From Lutimonas halocynthiae (GTDB lineage Bacteria; Bacteroidota; Bacteroidia; Flavobacteriales; Flavobacteriaceae): DNA of 64,000 bases. The notes beneath the pieces are model-generated. The model ran no database searches. It was not told the origin of the DNA and was given only the letters and a program-made list of their open reading frames with translations. The stretch lies in contig NZ_JAUFQO010000004.1 of NCBI RefSeq assembly GCF_030409835.1, positions 1,052,546-1,116,545 of the forward strand, given 5' to 3'. A program made the translations under genes and the position numbers. Within the stretch, counting starts at the first letter, position 1. Each line of letters starts with the position of its first letter. Positions 35,451 through 44,196 of this stretch are shown here, in pieces.

Positions 35451-37252
35451 AAAGTCGATTTTGGGGGCGATTCGATTTTAAAATGTTGACTCACTTTTGT
35501 GGCCTTATCCTTACCTATTAGTTGCTCAATATCTTCAAACGTTGCAGATTTTAGCCTTTTTATTGACTTAAATTTTTTCAGCAAAGTTAAAACCGTTTTT
35601 TCTCCGATACCGTTAATACTTGAAAGATCACTATTGATAGCGCTTTTACTTCGTTTATTTCTATGATGCGTAATGCTAAATCGATGCGCCTCATTTCTCA
35701 ATTGCTGAATAATCTTTAAGGATTCGGATTTTTTATCAAGATACATTGGAATTGGATCTCCCGGATAGTAAATTTCTTCAAGTCGCTTTGCTATGCCTAT
35801 CATAGCGATTTTCCCTCTGAGTCCAAGTATATCGAGACTTTTAAGTCCGGAAGACAATTGCCCTTTTCCGCCATCAATAACCACTAACTGTGGAAGATCT
35901 CTACCTTCTTCAACCAGTCTTTTATACCTCCTGTGAACTACTTCTTCCATGGATGCATAATCATCAGGTCCGTCAACCGTTTTTATATTGAAATGTCTGT
36001 ATTCCTTTTTGTCAGGCTTTCCATTTTTAAAAACTACACAGGCTGCCACTGGGTGAGTACCTTGTATATTTGAGTTATCAAAACATTCTATGTGTCTTGG
36101 TTCTTCATTGAGTCGGAGGTCCTTTTGCATTTGCGCCATGATACGATTGGTATGCCTGTCTGGATCTACAATCTGAATCTGTTTAAACCGCTCTTGCCTA
36201 AAATATTTTGCATTCCGAAGCGATAGGTCTACGATCCTTTTTTTATCTCCTTGTTTAGGAACAGTCACTTTTACGAGCTCACCAATATCTAAAGCAATTG
36301 GTGTATACAATTCAGCGGAAGTAGACTTAAACCTGTCTCTGATCTCTACAATAGCTAACTCAAGTAAGCTTTTATCATCCTCATCGAGTTTCTTTTTGAT
36401 TTCAACGGTATGAGATTGAATAATCGCCCCATTGGTAATCTTAAGAAAATTGACATAAGCAAATAGTTCATCCGAGACAATACTGAAAACATCAACATTT
36501 GTAATAGAAGGATTTACTACGGTAGATCGCGACTGATAATTAGACAACAATTCTATTTTTTCCTTAATCTTATGCGCCTCTTCATATTCGGCTTTATCCG
36601 CAAAGTCAAACATGAGTTTTTCAAATTGCTTTAAGGATGATTTAAAATGCCCTTTAATAATGTTTCTAATTTCTTTAATGTCCTGGTCATACGATCCTGC
36701 CGTCTGCAAACCTTCACAGGCTCCTTTACAATTCTTAATATGATACTCGAGGCAAACCTTATATTTCTCGTTCTCTATGTTTTCAGCTGATAAATTGTAG
36801 GCACAACTCCGCAGAGGATACAACTCTTTTATCAATGAAAGAATAGCCCTGACCGTTTTGACCGATGTATAAGGGCCATAATATTCTGATCCATCCTTCC
36901 ATACATTTCTGGTAAGGAAAACCCTTGGGAATGCTTCATTTTTAATGCAAATCCATGGATAGGTCTTATCATCCTTGAGCAGTACGTTATATCTGGGCTG
37001 GTATTTTTTGATTAGATTATTCTCTAGAAGTAAGGCGTCAGTCTCAGTTTCAACTACGATATGCTTTATGCTGGCAATTTTTTTCACTAAAACGCGTGTC
37101 TTTCCATTCTCATGGGTTTTCGTGAAGTAAGAGGCCACCCTTTTTTTAAGATTTTTTGCCTTTCCAATATACAATAGCTTATCCGTGCGATCAAAATATT
37201 GATATACACCAGGAGAATTTGGTAACGACTTTATTTGAACTTCTAATTCCAA
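35447..37252 (-). CDS. uvrC: Excinuclease ABC subunit C
   Basis: This 601-residue protein makes the two incisions in nucleotide-excision repair with UvrA and UvrB. Domains in order: the GIY-YIG nuclease (residues about 11-90; SPGVYQYF and LLYIGKAKNLKKRV), a cysteine-containing linker, the UVR domain (about 205-240), the RNase-H-like nuclease (from ECFDNSNIQG) and a helix-hairpin-helix near the C-terminus (INGIGEKTVLTLLKKF). The start is TTG at 37252; a stop codon directly upstream leaves no alternative. It is followed by the patatin gene with a 4-bp overlap. Confidence 0.96.
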   Translation of the reverse strand: MELEVQIKSLPNSPGVYQYFDRTDKLLYIGKAKNLKKRVASYFTKTHENGKTRVLVKKIASIKHIVVETETDALLLENNLIKKYQPRYNVLLKDDKTYPWICIKNEAFPRVFLTRNVWKDGSEYYGPYTSVKTVRAILSLIKELYPLRSCAYNLSAENIENEKYKVCLEYHIKNCKGACEGLQTAGSYDQDIKEIRNIIKGHFKSSLKQFEKLMFDFADKAEYEEAHKIKEKIELLSNYQSRSTVVNPSITNVDVFSIVSDELFAYVNFLKITNGAIIQSHTVEIKKKLDEDDKSLLELAIVEIRDRFKSTSAELYTPIALDIGELVKVTVPKQGDKKRIVDLSLRNAKYFRQERFKQIQIVDPDRHTNRIMAQMQKDLRLNEEPRHIECFDNSNIQGTHPVAACVVFKNGKPDKKEYRHFNIKTVDGPDDYASMEEVVHRRYKRLVEEGRDLPQLVVIDGGKGQLSSGLKSLDILGLRGKIAMIGIAKRLEEIYYPGDPIPMYLDKKSESLKIIQQLRNEAHRFSITHHRNKRSKSAINSDLSSINGIGEKTVLTLLKKFKSIKRLKSATFEDIEQLIGKDKATKVSQHFKIESPPKSTL

Positions 37253-37584
37253 TTATATTTCTTTGCTTAACAATTTTACGCTTTTCGTCTTCTGAATTTG
37301 CGCTCCAAAATGAACTATTGAAACGGCTTCAGGAATAATTTCTGTAAGTTCCACAGAATAGGCATTCTGAAATCAATATTTTTTATATAAAAATCTTCTG
37401 TTTATCACATTTCTCATCCTGAATAAAACCATGATTGAGTAAAAAAAAAATAAAACCTTGTCAATTTAATAAAAAAACAAATAACTCTCCATAAGCCTTG
37501 TTTATCATGGCTTTATCCCTAGGTAATTTGTACTTTTACACCAACGTTTAAAAGCATAAAAATACGTTTTTAATATTCAAGGAT
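37253..37584. other. Intergenic region between uvrC and the decarboxylase
   Basis: This 332-bp divergent gap has no tRNA or clear repeat. On the leftward strand a short frame (GTG at about 37354 to TAA at 37255-37253, about 33 codons) ends exactly where uvrC begins; no family is recognised. On the rightward side TTG (near 37499) and TAATTTG (near 37524) could be a weak promoter for the decarboxylase. The middle is AT-rich with A tracts. Confidence 0.4.
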
Positions 37585-38826
37585 ATGAAATATTGGAAAA
37601 AAATTGGCCACAACAAACTTCAATCTAGAATTGAGGAAGCCCTTAAAGAAAATGTTGATTTTGAAAATGATACTTCACTGGGTTACCCGGCTTCGAAACT
37701 AGATGACAAGGTGTTTTACAGCGATGCCCCTTTTTTAAAAGATGCACCAACCTTAAAAACATATGTGGCAAATCCGAACCATATTGGATGTCATACTTTT
37801 GGATCTTCTGAAAGTGCTTTTAAAGGAACCCAAGAAATTGAACGCGAAGTACTACAAGTACTGGCGGTTGATTTCTTTAAAATGGAAGATGAGCAGTTTG
37901 ACGGATATATCGCTCCGGGCGGAACTGAAGCAAATATCCAGGCTATTTGGGTTTTCAGAAACTTCTACCACCATAAATTCGACGCAAAAAATTCAGAAAT
38001 TGCCATCCTTGCTTCGGATGACACTCACTATTCAATCCCAAAGGCTTCTAATATTTTAAGCTTGGATCTACTGGGTATTCCCGTAAAATACAAAGACAGA
38101 ACCATTGATCCAATTGCCCTTGAAAGAATCATAAAAGAAGCGGTAGCAAATGGTAAAAAGTATTTTATCGTTATCGCCAATATGGGTACTACAATGTTTG
38201 GTTCAGTTGATGATCCGGATGTTTATACTGACCTTCTTGAAACAATGAATCTTGATTATAAGCTGCATATTGATGGAGCTTATGGTGGTTTTGTGTATCC
38301 TTTTAGCAACTTACAATCAAAAATAAATTTTTCTAATCCTAAGGTTTCATCCATAACAATTGATGCTCATAAAATGTTACAGGCCCCTTACGGAACTGGT
38401 GTTTATCTAAGTAGAAAGGGACTCATTGAAAATGTACTTACCAAAGAAGCCGAATATGTAGAAGGCATGGATCTTACTTTATGTGGCAGTCGATCTGGGG
38501 CCAATGCCATTGCGGTATACATGATTTTGTTTACTTACGGACCTTATGGATGGTATGAGAAAATCAGCGTTTTGTTAATGAGAACCAATTGGTTTTGCAA
38601 ACAACTTGACCAAATGAGTATTCCTTATTTCAGAAATGAGCATATGAATATTGTAACAATCTATTCATCTCACATTCCTAAGGATATTGCTGAAAAGTTT
38701 GATTTAGTGCCTGAACAGCATAACGATAATAACAAATGGTATAAGGTGGTGATTATGGACCATGTTGAAATAGACAGCTTGCTTGAACTTATTGATGCAC
38801 TAAAAGAGCGTTTGAAATTGGGTTAA
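37585..38826 (+). CDS. PLP-dependent group II amino-acid decarboxylase family protein
   Basis: This 413-residue PLP enzyme has the substrate and cofactor segments of the glutamate/tyrosine/histidine decarboxylase group: YIAPGGTEANIQA (about residue 110), ANMGTTMFGSVDD, HIDGAYGGFVYP with the PLP aspartate, and the lysine in TIDAHKMLQAPYGTG (about 263). It is shorter than eukaryotic group II enzymes and close in size to MfnA-like and bacterial histidine decarboxylases. The exact amino acid is not readable. It is convergent with lspA, overlapping by 4 bp at the stops. Confidence 0.88.
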   Translation: MKYWKKIGHNKLQSRIEEALKENVDFENDTSLGYPASKLDDKVFYSDAPFLKDAPTLKTYVANPNHIGCHTFGSSESAFKGTQEIEREVLQVLAVDFFKMEDEQFDGYIAPGGTEANIQAIWVFRNFYHHKFDAKNSEIAILASDDTHYSIPKASNILSLDLLGIPVKYKDRTIDPIALERIIKEAVANGKKYFIVIANMGTTMFGSVDDPDVYTDLLETMNLDYKLHIDGAYGGFVYPFSNLQSKINFSNPKVSSITIDAHKMLQAPYGTGVYLSRKGLIENVLTKEAEYVEGMDLTLCGSRSGANAIAVYMILFTYGPYGWYEKISVLLMRTNWFCKQLDQMSIPYFRNEHMNIVTIYSSHIPKDIAEKFDLVPEQHNDNNKWYKVVIMDHVEIDSLLELIDALKERLKLG

Positions 38827-39524
38827 TTCAAATCGTATTTTTCAGCCATTGCTTCTGATGCGTCTGGTTTAGTTTTAGGGAATATCGTTTTATTAAAAAC
38901 AATCAATAGTCCTACACCTGAACTTATGGCTGTATCAGCCACATTGAACACAGGATCAAAAAACGTCAAATTTCGATTTTCAAAAAGAGAAAAATGATCT
39001 CCACCAATAACGGGTAACCACTCAGGAAAATCAAAACTAATACTCGGCACCCAGTCAGGAAGAATTGTATCTACAATAGGAAAGTATAACATATCTACCA
39101 CTTTTCCATAAAACAATGAATTGTAACCTCCCTCAGCAGGCAGAAAAGTGGCTACCTGTCTATAACTGTCGCTAAAGAAAATTCCGTAGAAAACAGAATC
39201 AATGATGTTACCCAAGGCACCTGCAAAAATAAAGGCAATGGCAGTAATTAAAATTTTATGCGCATTATTTTTAACCGCATCATATAGCCAATAACCTATT
39301 CCTGCTATCGCAACCAATCTGAACAAGGTCAAGAATAATTTTCCTGACTTTCCGCCAAACTCTTTTCCCCAGGCCATTCCATTATTCTCTAAAAAATGAA
39401 TTCTAAACCAATCGAGGCCAAAAACCTTGATCTCTTCACTTAAGACAAAATTCGTCTTGATATAGATCTTTGAAACCTGATCTATCAGAAGTATTATGAT
39501 GATAATTATAATTGCTCTTTTCAC
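38823..39524 (-). CDS. lspA: Lipoprotein signal peptidase II
   Basis: This 233-residue membrane protease cleaves lipidated prolipoproteins. Four membrane helices are visible (residues 3-20, about 65-90, 95-125 and 205-225), with the catalytic aspartates in GALGNIID and FNVADTAIS. The long region between (about 125-190) is an insertion seen in Bacteroidetes forms. The start is GTG at 39524, with an in-frame stop seven codons upstream. Several lipoproteins in this window (the DM13 protein and the efflux adaptor) would be substrates. Confidence 0.95.
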   Translation of the reverse strand: MKRAIIIIIIILLIDQVSKIYIKTNFVLSEEIKVFGLDWFRIHFLENNGMAWGKEFGGKSGKLFLTLFRLVAIAGIGYWLYDAVKNNAHKILITAIAFIFAGALGNIIDSVFYGIFFSDSYRQVATFLPAEGGYNSLFYGKVVDMLYFPIVDTILPDWVPSISFDFPEWLPVIGGDHFSLFENRNLTFFDPVFNVADTAISSGVGLLIVFNKTIFPKTKPDASEAMAEKYDLN

Positions 39525-39588
39525 GAATTTCTTTTCTTTGGTCTAACTAGTTGTACCCTTTTTTAAGCGATACAATAATACTAAAAAT

Positions 39589-40239
39589 TTAACCTTTTGA
39601 TCCATACAAATAAATATTAGCCAAAATTGTCCTAATTATGAGAGAATTACTAGGGTTAGCGTGAGGTTTCAAAAGCTTGCGACTGTCCTTAATTTGAGTT
39701 TCATCAGCCAAATCAGTCAACAAGGTTCCTAAATTTGTTTCAGCGTCAATTTTTGTGCTTTTTATTTCATGAATAATTACACTTCCTGAATTCAATTGAA
39801 TGTTGGTGTCACCGACAATTTGGTTCAATTTTAAAATCCCATCTTCAACTTTAAGGTTTAAGTCTCCCTGATAGTTTTCTGAGTAAAAATTTCCTTCTAT
39901 AAAAGAAACATACAAAATTCTATTTTTAGGAATATAAATCTGATATGAAGTATAATTAGGTTCAATGCTGCAAACCTTATCTGGATTAGATTCGTCATTT
40001 GCATCAAATGATTCATAGCCTTTTATCAAGACATGTCCATTATATTCTTTTAACTGATAAATTGGTGTTTGAACCGTGCCTTCTGCGCGCACAATGATAT
40101 CAGAACCATCGTAGTTATTAAATAACTGTATGTTGTCTATCAGGTCAAATTCTATGACGACTTCGCCAAGTTTTGAATCTATCCTTTTTTCGACGATCTC
40201 CTGACTATAGACATAGGAAGTAAGCAGTAAAAGGACCAA
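39589..40239 (-). CDS. Secreted beta-rich hypothetical protein (start uncertain)
   Basis: The annotated TTG start at 40239 gives 216 residues (MVLLLLTSYVYSQ signal core). The mature part is a repetitive beta structure (GNFYSENYQGDLNLKVEDGILKLNQIVGDTNIQLNSGSVIIHEI), resembling DUF4097-like adhesin or beta-helix proteins. The frame is open further upstream to 40305 and would add the basic stretch KNIRYSRLKG that a signal peptide needs, but only ATA or ATT codons could start it there (near 40272-40284), immediately after the stop of the DksA-like gene. No catalytic motif. Function unknown. Confidence 0.72.
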   Translation of the reverse strand: MVLLLLTSYVYSQEIVEKRIDSKLGEVVIEFDLIDNIQLFNNYDGSDIIVRAEGTVQTPIYQLKEYNGHVLIKGYESFDANDESNPDKVCSIEPNYTSYQIYIPKNRILYVSFIEGNFYSENYQGDLNLKVEDGILKLNQIVGDTNIQLNSGSVIIHEIKSTKIDAETNLGTLLTDLADETQIKDSRKLLKPHANPSNSLIIRTILANIYLYGSKG

Positions 40240-40279
40240 TGAGCATGATCCTTTTAACCTGCTATATCTTATGTTTTTA

Positions 40280-40660
40280 CTAATACTGTTGGTTTTTCGC
40301 TTCTATACTTAGCGTTGCATGTGGAACCAATTTCAAACGTTCTTTTTGAATTAAGTTACCTGTAACGCGACAAATTCCGTACGATTTGTTTTCAATTCTT
40401 AAAAGAGCATTTTTTAAATCTCTTATGAATTTTTCCTGACGAATTGCCAATTGCACATTTGCCTCTTTTGACATGGTCTCAGATCCTTCTTCAAACGCCT
40501 TGAATGTGGGTGAAGTATCATCTGTCCCGTTATTACTGTCATTTTTAAATGTACTTTCAATCAAACTTAAGTCATGTTGTGCATGTTTGATTTTTTCTTC
40601 TATGATCGATTTAAACTCCGCTAAATCCTGATCTGAGTATCTCACTTTATTCTCGCTCAT
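40280..40660 (-). CDS. TraR/DksA-type protein with degenerate zinc finger
   Basis: This 126-residue protein has an N-terminal coiled coil (about 10-85) and a C-terminal DksA-like zinc-finger fold in which only one cysteine remains: YGICRVTGNLIQKERLKLVPHATLSIEAK. The pattern CRVTGK-LIxKERL-VPHATL is common in Bacteroidetes DksA-like proteins, which lack the C4 zinc site. Related proteins bind RNA polymerase secondary channels and modulate rRNA promoters. It is 2 bp after ileS and so co-transcribed with it. Confidence 0.9.
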   Translation of the reverse strand: MSENKVRYSDQDLAEFKSIIEEKIKHAQHDLSLIESTFKNDSNNGTDDTSPTFKAFEEGSETMSKEANVQLAIRQEKFIRDLKNALLRIENKSYGICRVTGNLIQKERLKLVPHATLSIEAKNQQY

Positions 40661-40662
40661 CT

Positions 40663-43600
40663 CTAAACTTTTTCTAAAAATAATACCGTATTTACTTCAT
40701 CAAATACGATTTCATTCCCATTTTCAACTTCTTGCTTTAATATTAATTCTTTTGTTAATGTTTCATTCTTAATATACTCGGCATTCAATTCGACTGCCTT
40801 ATCTATCACTCCATCCCTTTTAAGGTAAAGCCTAATCTTATCTGTAACCTCTAAACCGCTTTCCTTTCTTAAATTTTGAATTCTGTTAACCAATTCTCTC
40901 GCGATTCCTTCATTCTTTAGTACTTCTGTAATAGAAACGTCTAAAGCTACTGTTAAATTGCCTTGATTTGCAACTAACCATCCTTCAATATCCTGAGTCG
41001 TAATGTCAACTTCTTCCAATAGGAGTTTCTCTTCTTTCCCATTTACTTCAATTAAAATCTCACCCTCACTATCAATAGCTCCAATTTCTTCATTAGTCAA
41101 GCTGCTAACTGCCTGGGCAACAAATCTCATGTCTTTGCCATATTTTGGTCCCAGCACTTTAAAATTAGGTTTGATCGTTTTTATCAAAATTCCAGAAGCA
41201 TCATGCAGTAATTCTATTTCCTTAACATTCACTTCTGAGATGATCAAACTCGAAACGGCCTCAATATCTAATTTGTCCTGTTCATCAACAACAGGAATCA
41301 TTATTTTTTGCAAAGGCTGGCGAACTTTTATCATTTCCTTCTTCCTTAGTGACAGTACCATCGATGAAATTGACTGTGCTTTATGCATCTTTCTTTCCAG
41401 AGATGGGTCAATCAATGCACTGTCAGATTTTGGAAATTCACCCAAATGTACAGAACTTAATCTATTTTTAGAAACGTTTTTTGTTAAATCTCTGTACAAA
41501 TTATCCATAAAAAATGGCGCAATAGGAGAAGCTATTTTACTAATAGTGATTAAGCATGTATACAAAGTTTGATAGGCTGAAATCTTATCTTTCTGATACT
41601 CACCCTTCCAAAACCTCCTTCTGCATAATCGGACATACCAATTACTAAGGTTTTCTCCAACAAAATCCTGAATAGCTCTTGCAGCCTTGGTAGGTTCATA
41701 ATCTTCATAGTAACCGTCCACTTTTGCAATCAACGTATTTAATTCTGATAATACCCAACGATCAATTTCAGGTCTTTCGTTAATGTCAATCTCTTCTTCT
41801 GCATAAGAGAAATTATCAATATTTGCATATAATGAGAAAAAGGAATAGGTGTTATAAAGTGTTCCGAAAAATTTTCTCCTTACCTCCTCAATGCCATCTA
41901 TGTCAAATTTAAGGTTGTCCCATGGATTGGCATTTGCAATCATATACCATCGTGTAGCATCAGGTCCATACTTTTTCATCGTTTCAAATGGATCCACTGC
42001 ATTACCCAACCTCTTCGACATTTTCTTACCATTCTTGTCAAGAACAAGCCCGTTGGATACCACATTTTTGTAAGCCACACTATCAAAATTCATAGTGGCG
42101 ATTGCGTGTAAGGTATAAAACCATCCTCTTGTCTGGTCAACACCTTCGGCGATGAAATCAGCCGGATAAAATCCGTTTTGATCAATTTTTTCTTTATTTT
42201 CAAATGGATAGTGCCACTGCGCATAAGGCATCGCTCCTGAATCAAACCAAACATCGATCAAATCAGATTCTCTTTTCATCGCCTGCCCCGATTCAGAAAC
42301 CAATACAATCTGATCAACGATATTCTTGTGAAGATCAACTTTATCATAATTCTCTTCGCTCATATCTCCAATGACGAAATCATCAAAAATATCCTTTTCC
42401 ATGAAGCCTTTCTCAACAGATTTTTTCATTTCTGTTTTGAGTTCTTCAACTGAACCAATTATTATCTCTTCAGCCCCATCCTTCGATCTCCAAATAGGCA
42501 AAGGAGTTCCCCAAAATCTGGATCTCGATAAATTCCAATCATTGGCATTCTGCAACCAGTTTCCAAACCTTCCTTCTCCTGTTGATTTAGGTTTCCAGTT
42601 GATTGACTGATTCAGCTCGTACATTCTGTCTCGCTTCTCTGTCACTTTAATGAACCAGGAATCCAATGGGTAATAAAGAATTGGCTTATCAGTTCTCCAG
42701 CAATTTGGATAACTGTGTTTATATTTTTCAACCTTAAATGCCCTATTGTCTTCTTTTAGCTTAATCGCTAATTCAACATCTACAGACCTGTCTGGTTGTT
42801 TATCATCGTCATAATATTCGTTCTTAACATACTTCCCGGCATGTTCTCCCATATTAGAAATGAACTTCCCCTGTAAATCAACCAGGGGTACTGGGTTGTT
42901 TTGGGCATCCATAACCAACATAGGTGGTACTTCAGGCTTGGCCTGTTTGGCAACCATGGCATCGTCTGCTCCAAAAGTTGGTGCCGTATGTACGATTCCA
43001 GTCCCATCCTCAGTTGTAACAAAATCTCCTGCAATTATTCTGAATGCATCATCTGCATTTTGATAAGGTAGTGCATATTGTAATAATTGCTCGTACCTCG
43101 ATTCAACAAGATCGGCTCCTTTACATTCGCCTATGACCCTATATGGAATTGTTTTGTCTCCTTCTTTGTATGCTTTTAAAGCTTCGTTGTCTTCAACCTC
43201 TTTAAACTTTTTCCCCATCTGATAGGCAAGCAATTTTTTTGCCAATACCACATTAATAGGCTCAAAGGTATATTGGTTAAAAGTACTTACAACCACATAG
43301 TCTATTTTCTTTCCAACTGTCAATGCTGTATTTGATGGAAGCGTCCATGGAGTTGTAGTCCATGCAAGAATAAACACATCTCCTTCAACAGACTGAAATT
43401 GCTTTGGCAGTGTGCTTTTAATAGATTTAAACTGAGCTACAACAGTGGTGTCTGTAACATCCTGATAGGTTCCAGGTTGGTTTAATTCATGTGAACTTAG
43501 GCCTGTACCCGCCTTTGGAGAGTAAGGTTGGATCGTATATCCTTTATAAAGTAAATCTTTCTGGTATAGCTCCTTAAGCAACCACCAGAGGGTCTCCATA

Positions 43601-44070
43601 TATTTAGGCTTATAGGTCACATAAGGATCGTTCATATCAACCCAGTGTCCCATTTTTTTGGTCAGCTCTTCCCAGATATCAGTATATCGTAAAACCGCTT
43701 TTTTACAAGCCTGATTATATTCCTCAACACTGACTTTTTTTCCTATATCTTCTTTTGTTATGCCAAGCTCTTTTTCAACTCCCAATTCTATTGGTAATCC
43801 ATGCGTGTCCCAGCCTGCCTTTCGTTCAACCTGAAAACCCTTAAGGGTTTTGTATCGGCAAAAAAGATCCTTGATGGCTCTTCCCATTACATGATGTATA
43901 CCTGGAAGTCCGTTTGCAGATGGTGGACCTTCAAAAAACACAAAAGGTTCCTGTCCTTCTCTTGAGCTAATACTTTTTTCGAATATGTCGTTCTCCTCCC
44001 AAAATTCGAGAGTTTTATCGGCAATGTTCGGAAGATTCAATCCCTTATATTCTTTAAAAGTCTGACCCAT
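40663..44070 (-). CDS. ileS: Isoleucyl-tRNA synthetase
   Basis: From ATG 44070 (MGQTFKEYKGLNLP) this is 1135 residues, the long IleS type. A TTG four codons earlier is in frame but unlikely. Motifs: the HIGH-type GIHHVMGR (about 61-68), the editing domain (TTTPWTLPSNTAL near 243-255, GTGIVHTAPTFG), KKMSKRLGN as KMSKS (about 683-690), and the anticodon-binding domain. It charges tRNA-Ile and hydrolyses misacylated valine. It is the first gene of a unit with the DksA-like gene. A TACTTTTG box is at 44105-44098. Confidence 0.97.
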   Translation of the reverse strand: MGQTFKEYKGLNLPNIADKTLEFWEENDIFEKSISSREGQEPFVFFEGPPSANGLPGIHHVMGRAIKDLFCRYKTLKGFQVERKAGWDTHGLPIELGVEKELGITKEDIGKKVSVEEYNQACKKAVLRYTDIWEELTKKMGHWVDMNDPYVTYKPKYMETLWWLLKELYQKDLLYKGYTIQPYSPKAGTGLSSHELNQPGTYQDVTDTTVVAQFKSIKSTLPKQFQSVEGDVFILAWTTTPWTLPSNTALTVGKKIDYVVVSTFNQYTFEPINVVLAKKLLAYQMGKKFKEVEDNEALKAYKEGDKTIPYRVIGECKGADLVESRYEQLLQYALPYQNADDAFRIIAGDFVTTEDGTGIVHTAPTFGADDAMVAKQAKPEVPPMLVMDAQNNPVPLVDLQGKFISNMGEHAGKYVKNEYYDDDKQPDRSVDVELAIKLKEDNRAFKVEKYKHSYPNCWRTDKPILYYPLDSWFIKVTEKRDRMYELNQSINWKPKSTGEGRFGNWLQNANDWNLSRSRFWGTPLPIWRSKDGAEEIIIGSVEELKTEMKKSVEKGFMEKDIFDDFVIGDMSEENYDKVDLHKNIVDQIVLVSESGQAMKRESDLIDVWFDSGAMPYAQWHYPFENKEKIDQNGFYPADFIAEGVDQTRGWFYTLHAIATMNFDSVAYKNVVSNGLVLDKNGKKMSKRLGNAVDPFETMKKYGPDATRWYMIANANPWDNLKFDIDGIEEVRRKFFGTLYNTYSFFSLYANIDNFSYAEEEIDINERPEIDRWVLSELNTLIAKVDGYYEDYEPTKAARAIQDFVGENLSNWYVRLCRRRFWKGEYQKDKISAYQTLYTCLITISKIASPIAPFFMDNLYRDLTKNVSKNRLSSVHLGEFPKSDSALIDPSLERKMHKAQSISSMVLSLRKKEMIKVRQPLQKIMIPVVDEQDKLDIEAVSSLIISEVNVKEIELLHDASGILIKTIKPNFKVLGPKYGKDMRFVAQAVSSLTNEEIGAIDSEGEILIEVNGKEEKLLLEEVDITTQDIEGWLVANQGNLTVALDVSITEVLKNEGIARELVNRIQNLRKESGLEVTDKIRLYLKRDGVIDKAVELNAEYIKNETLTKELILKQEVENGNEIVFDEVNTVLFLEKV

Positions 44071-44097
44071 GTTTTCTTGCAAATTCTATTGAAGCCG

Positions 44098-44105
44098 CAA
44101 AAGTA
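44098..44105 (-). promoter_or_regulatory. Probable -7 box of the ileS promoter
   Basis: TACTTTTG (leftward) matches TAnnTTTG, 27 nt before the ileS ATG. No TTG lies at a good distance. Confidence 0.45.
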
Positions 44106-44142
44106 CATATTTTCTCAAAATTTTCGCTCATAACCAACAAAA

Positions 44143-44168
44143 AAGCATCCGCCAAATGACGGATGCTT
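44143..44168 (-). terminator. Terminator after the OmpA-family gene
   Basis: AAGCATCCG (44143-44151) pairs with CGGATGCTT (44160-44168) over an 8-nt loop, followed by six T on the leftward strand. It closes the type IX secretion cluster before ileS. Confidence 0.88.
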
Positions 44169-44196
44169 AACTTTATTCTTACTGATTTTCAGTATG

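Noticed and set aside
41003..41572. A 189-codon rightward frame inside ileS
   Set aside because: It is antisense to the conserved IleS C-terminal region, with serine-rich content typical of shadow frames.
44070..44082. TTG start for ileS
   Set aside because: ATG at 44070 fits the conserved N-terminus; the TTG adds only four residues.
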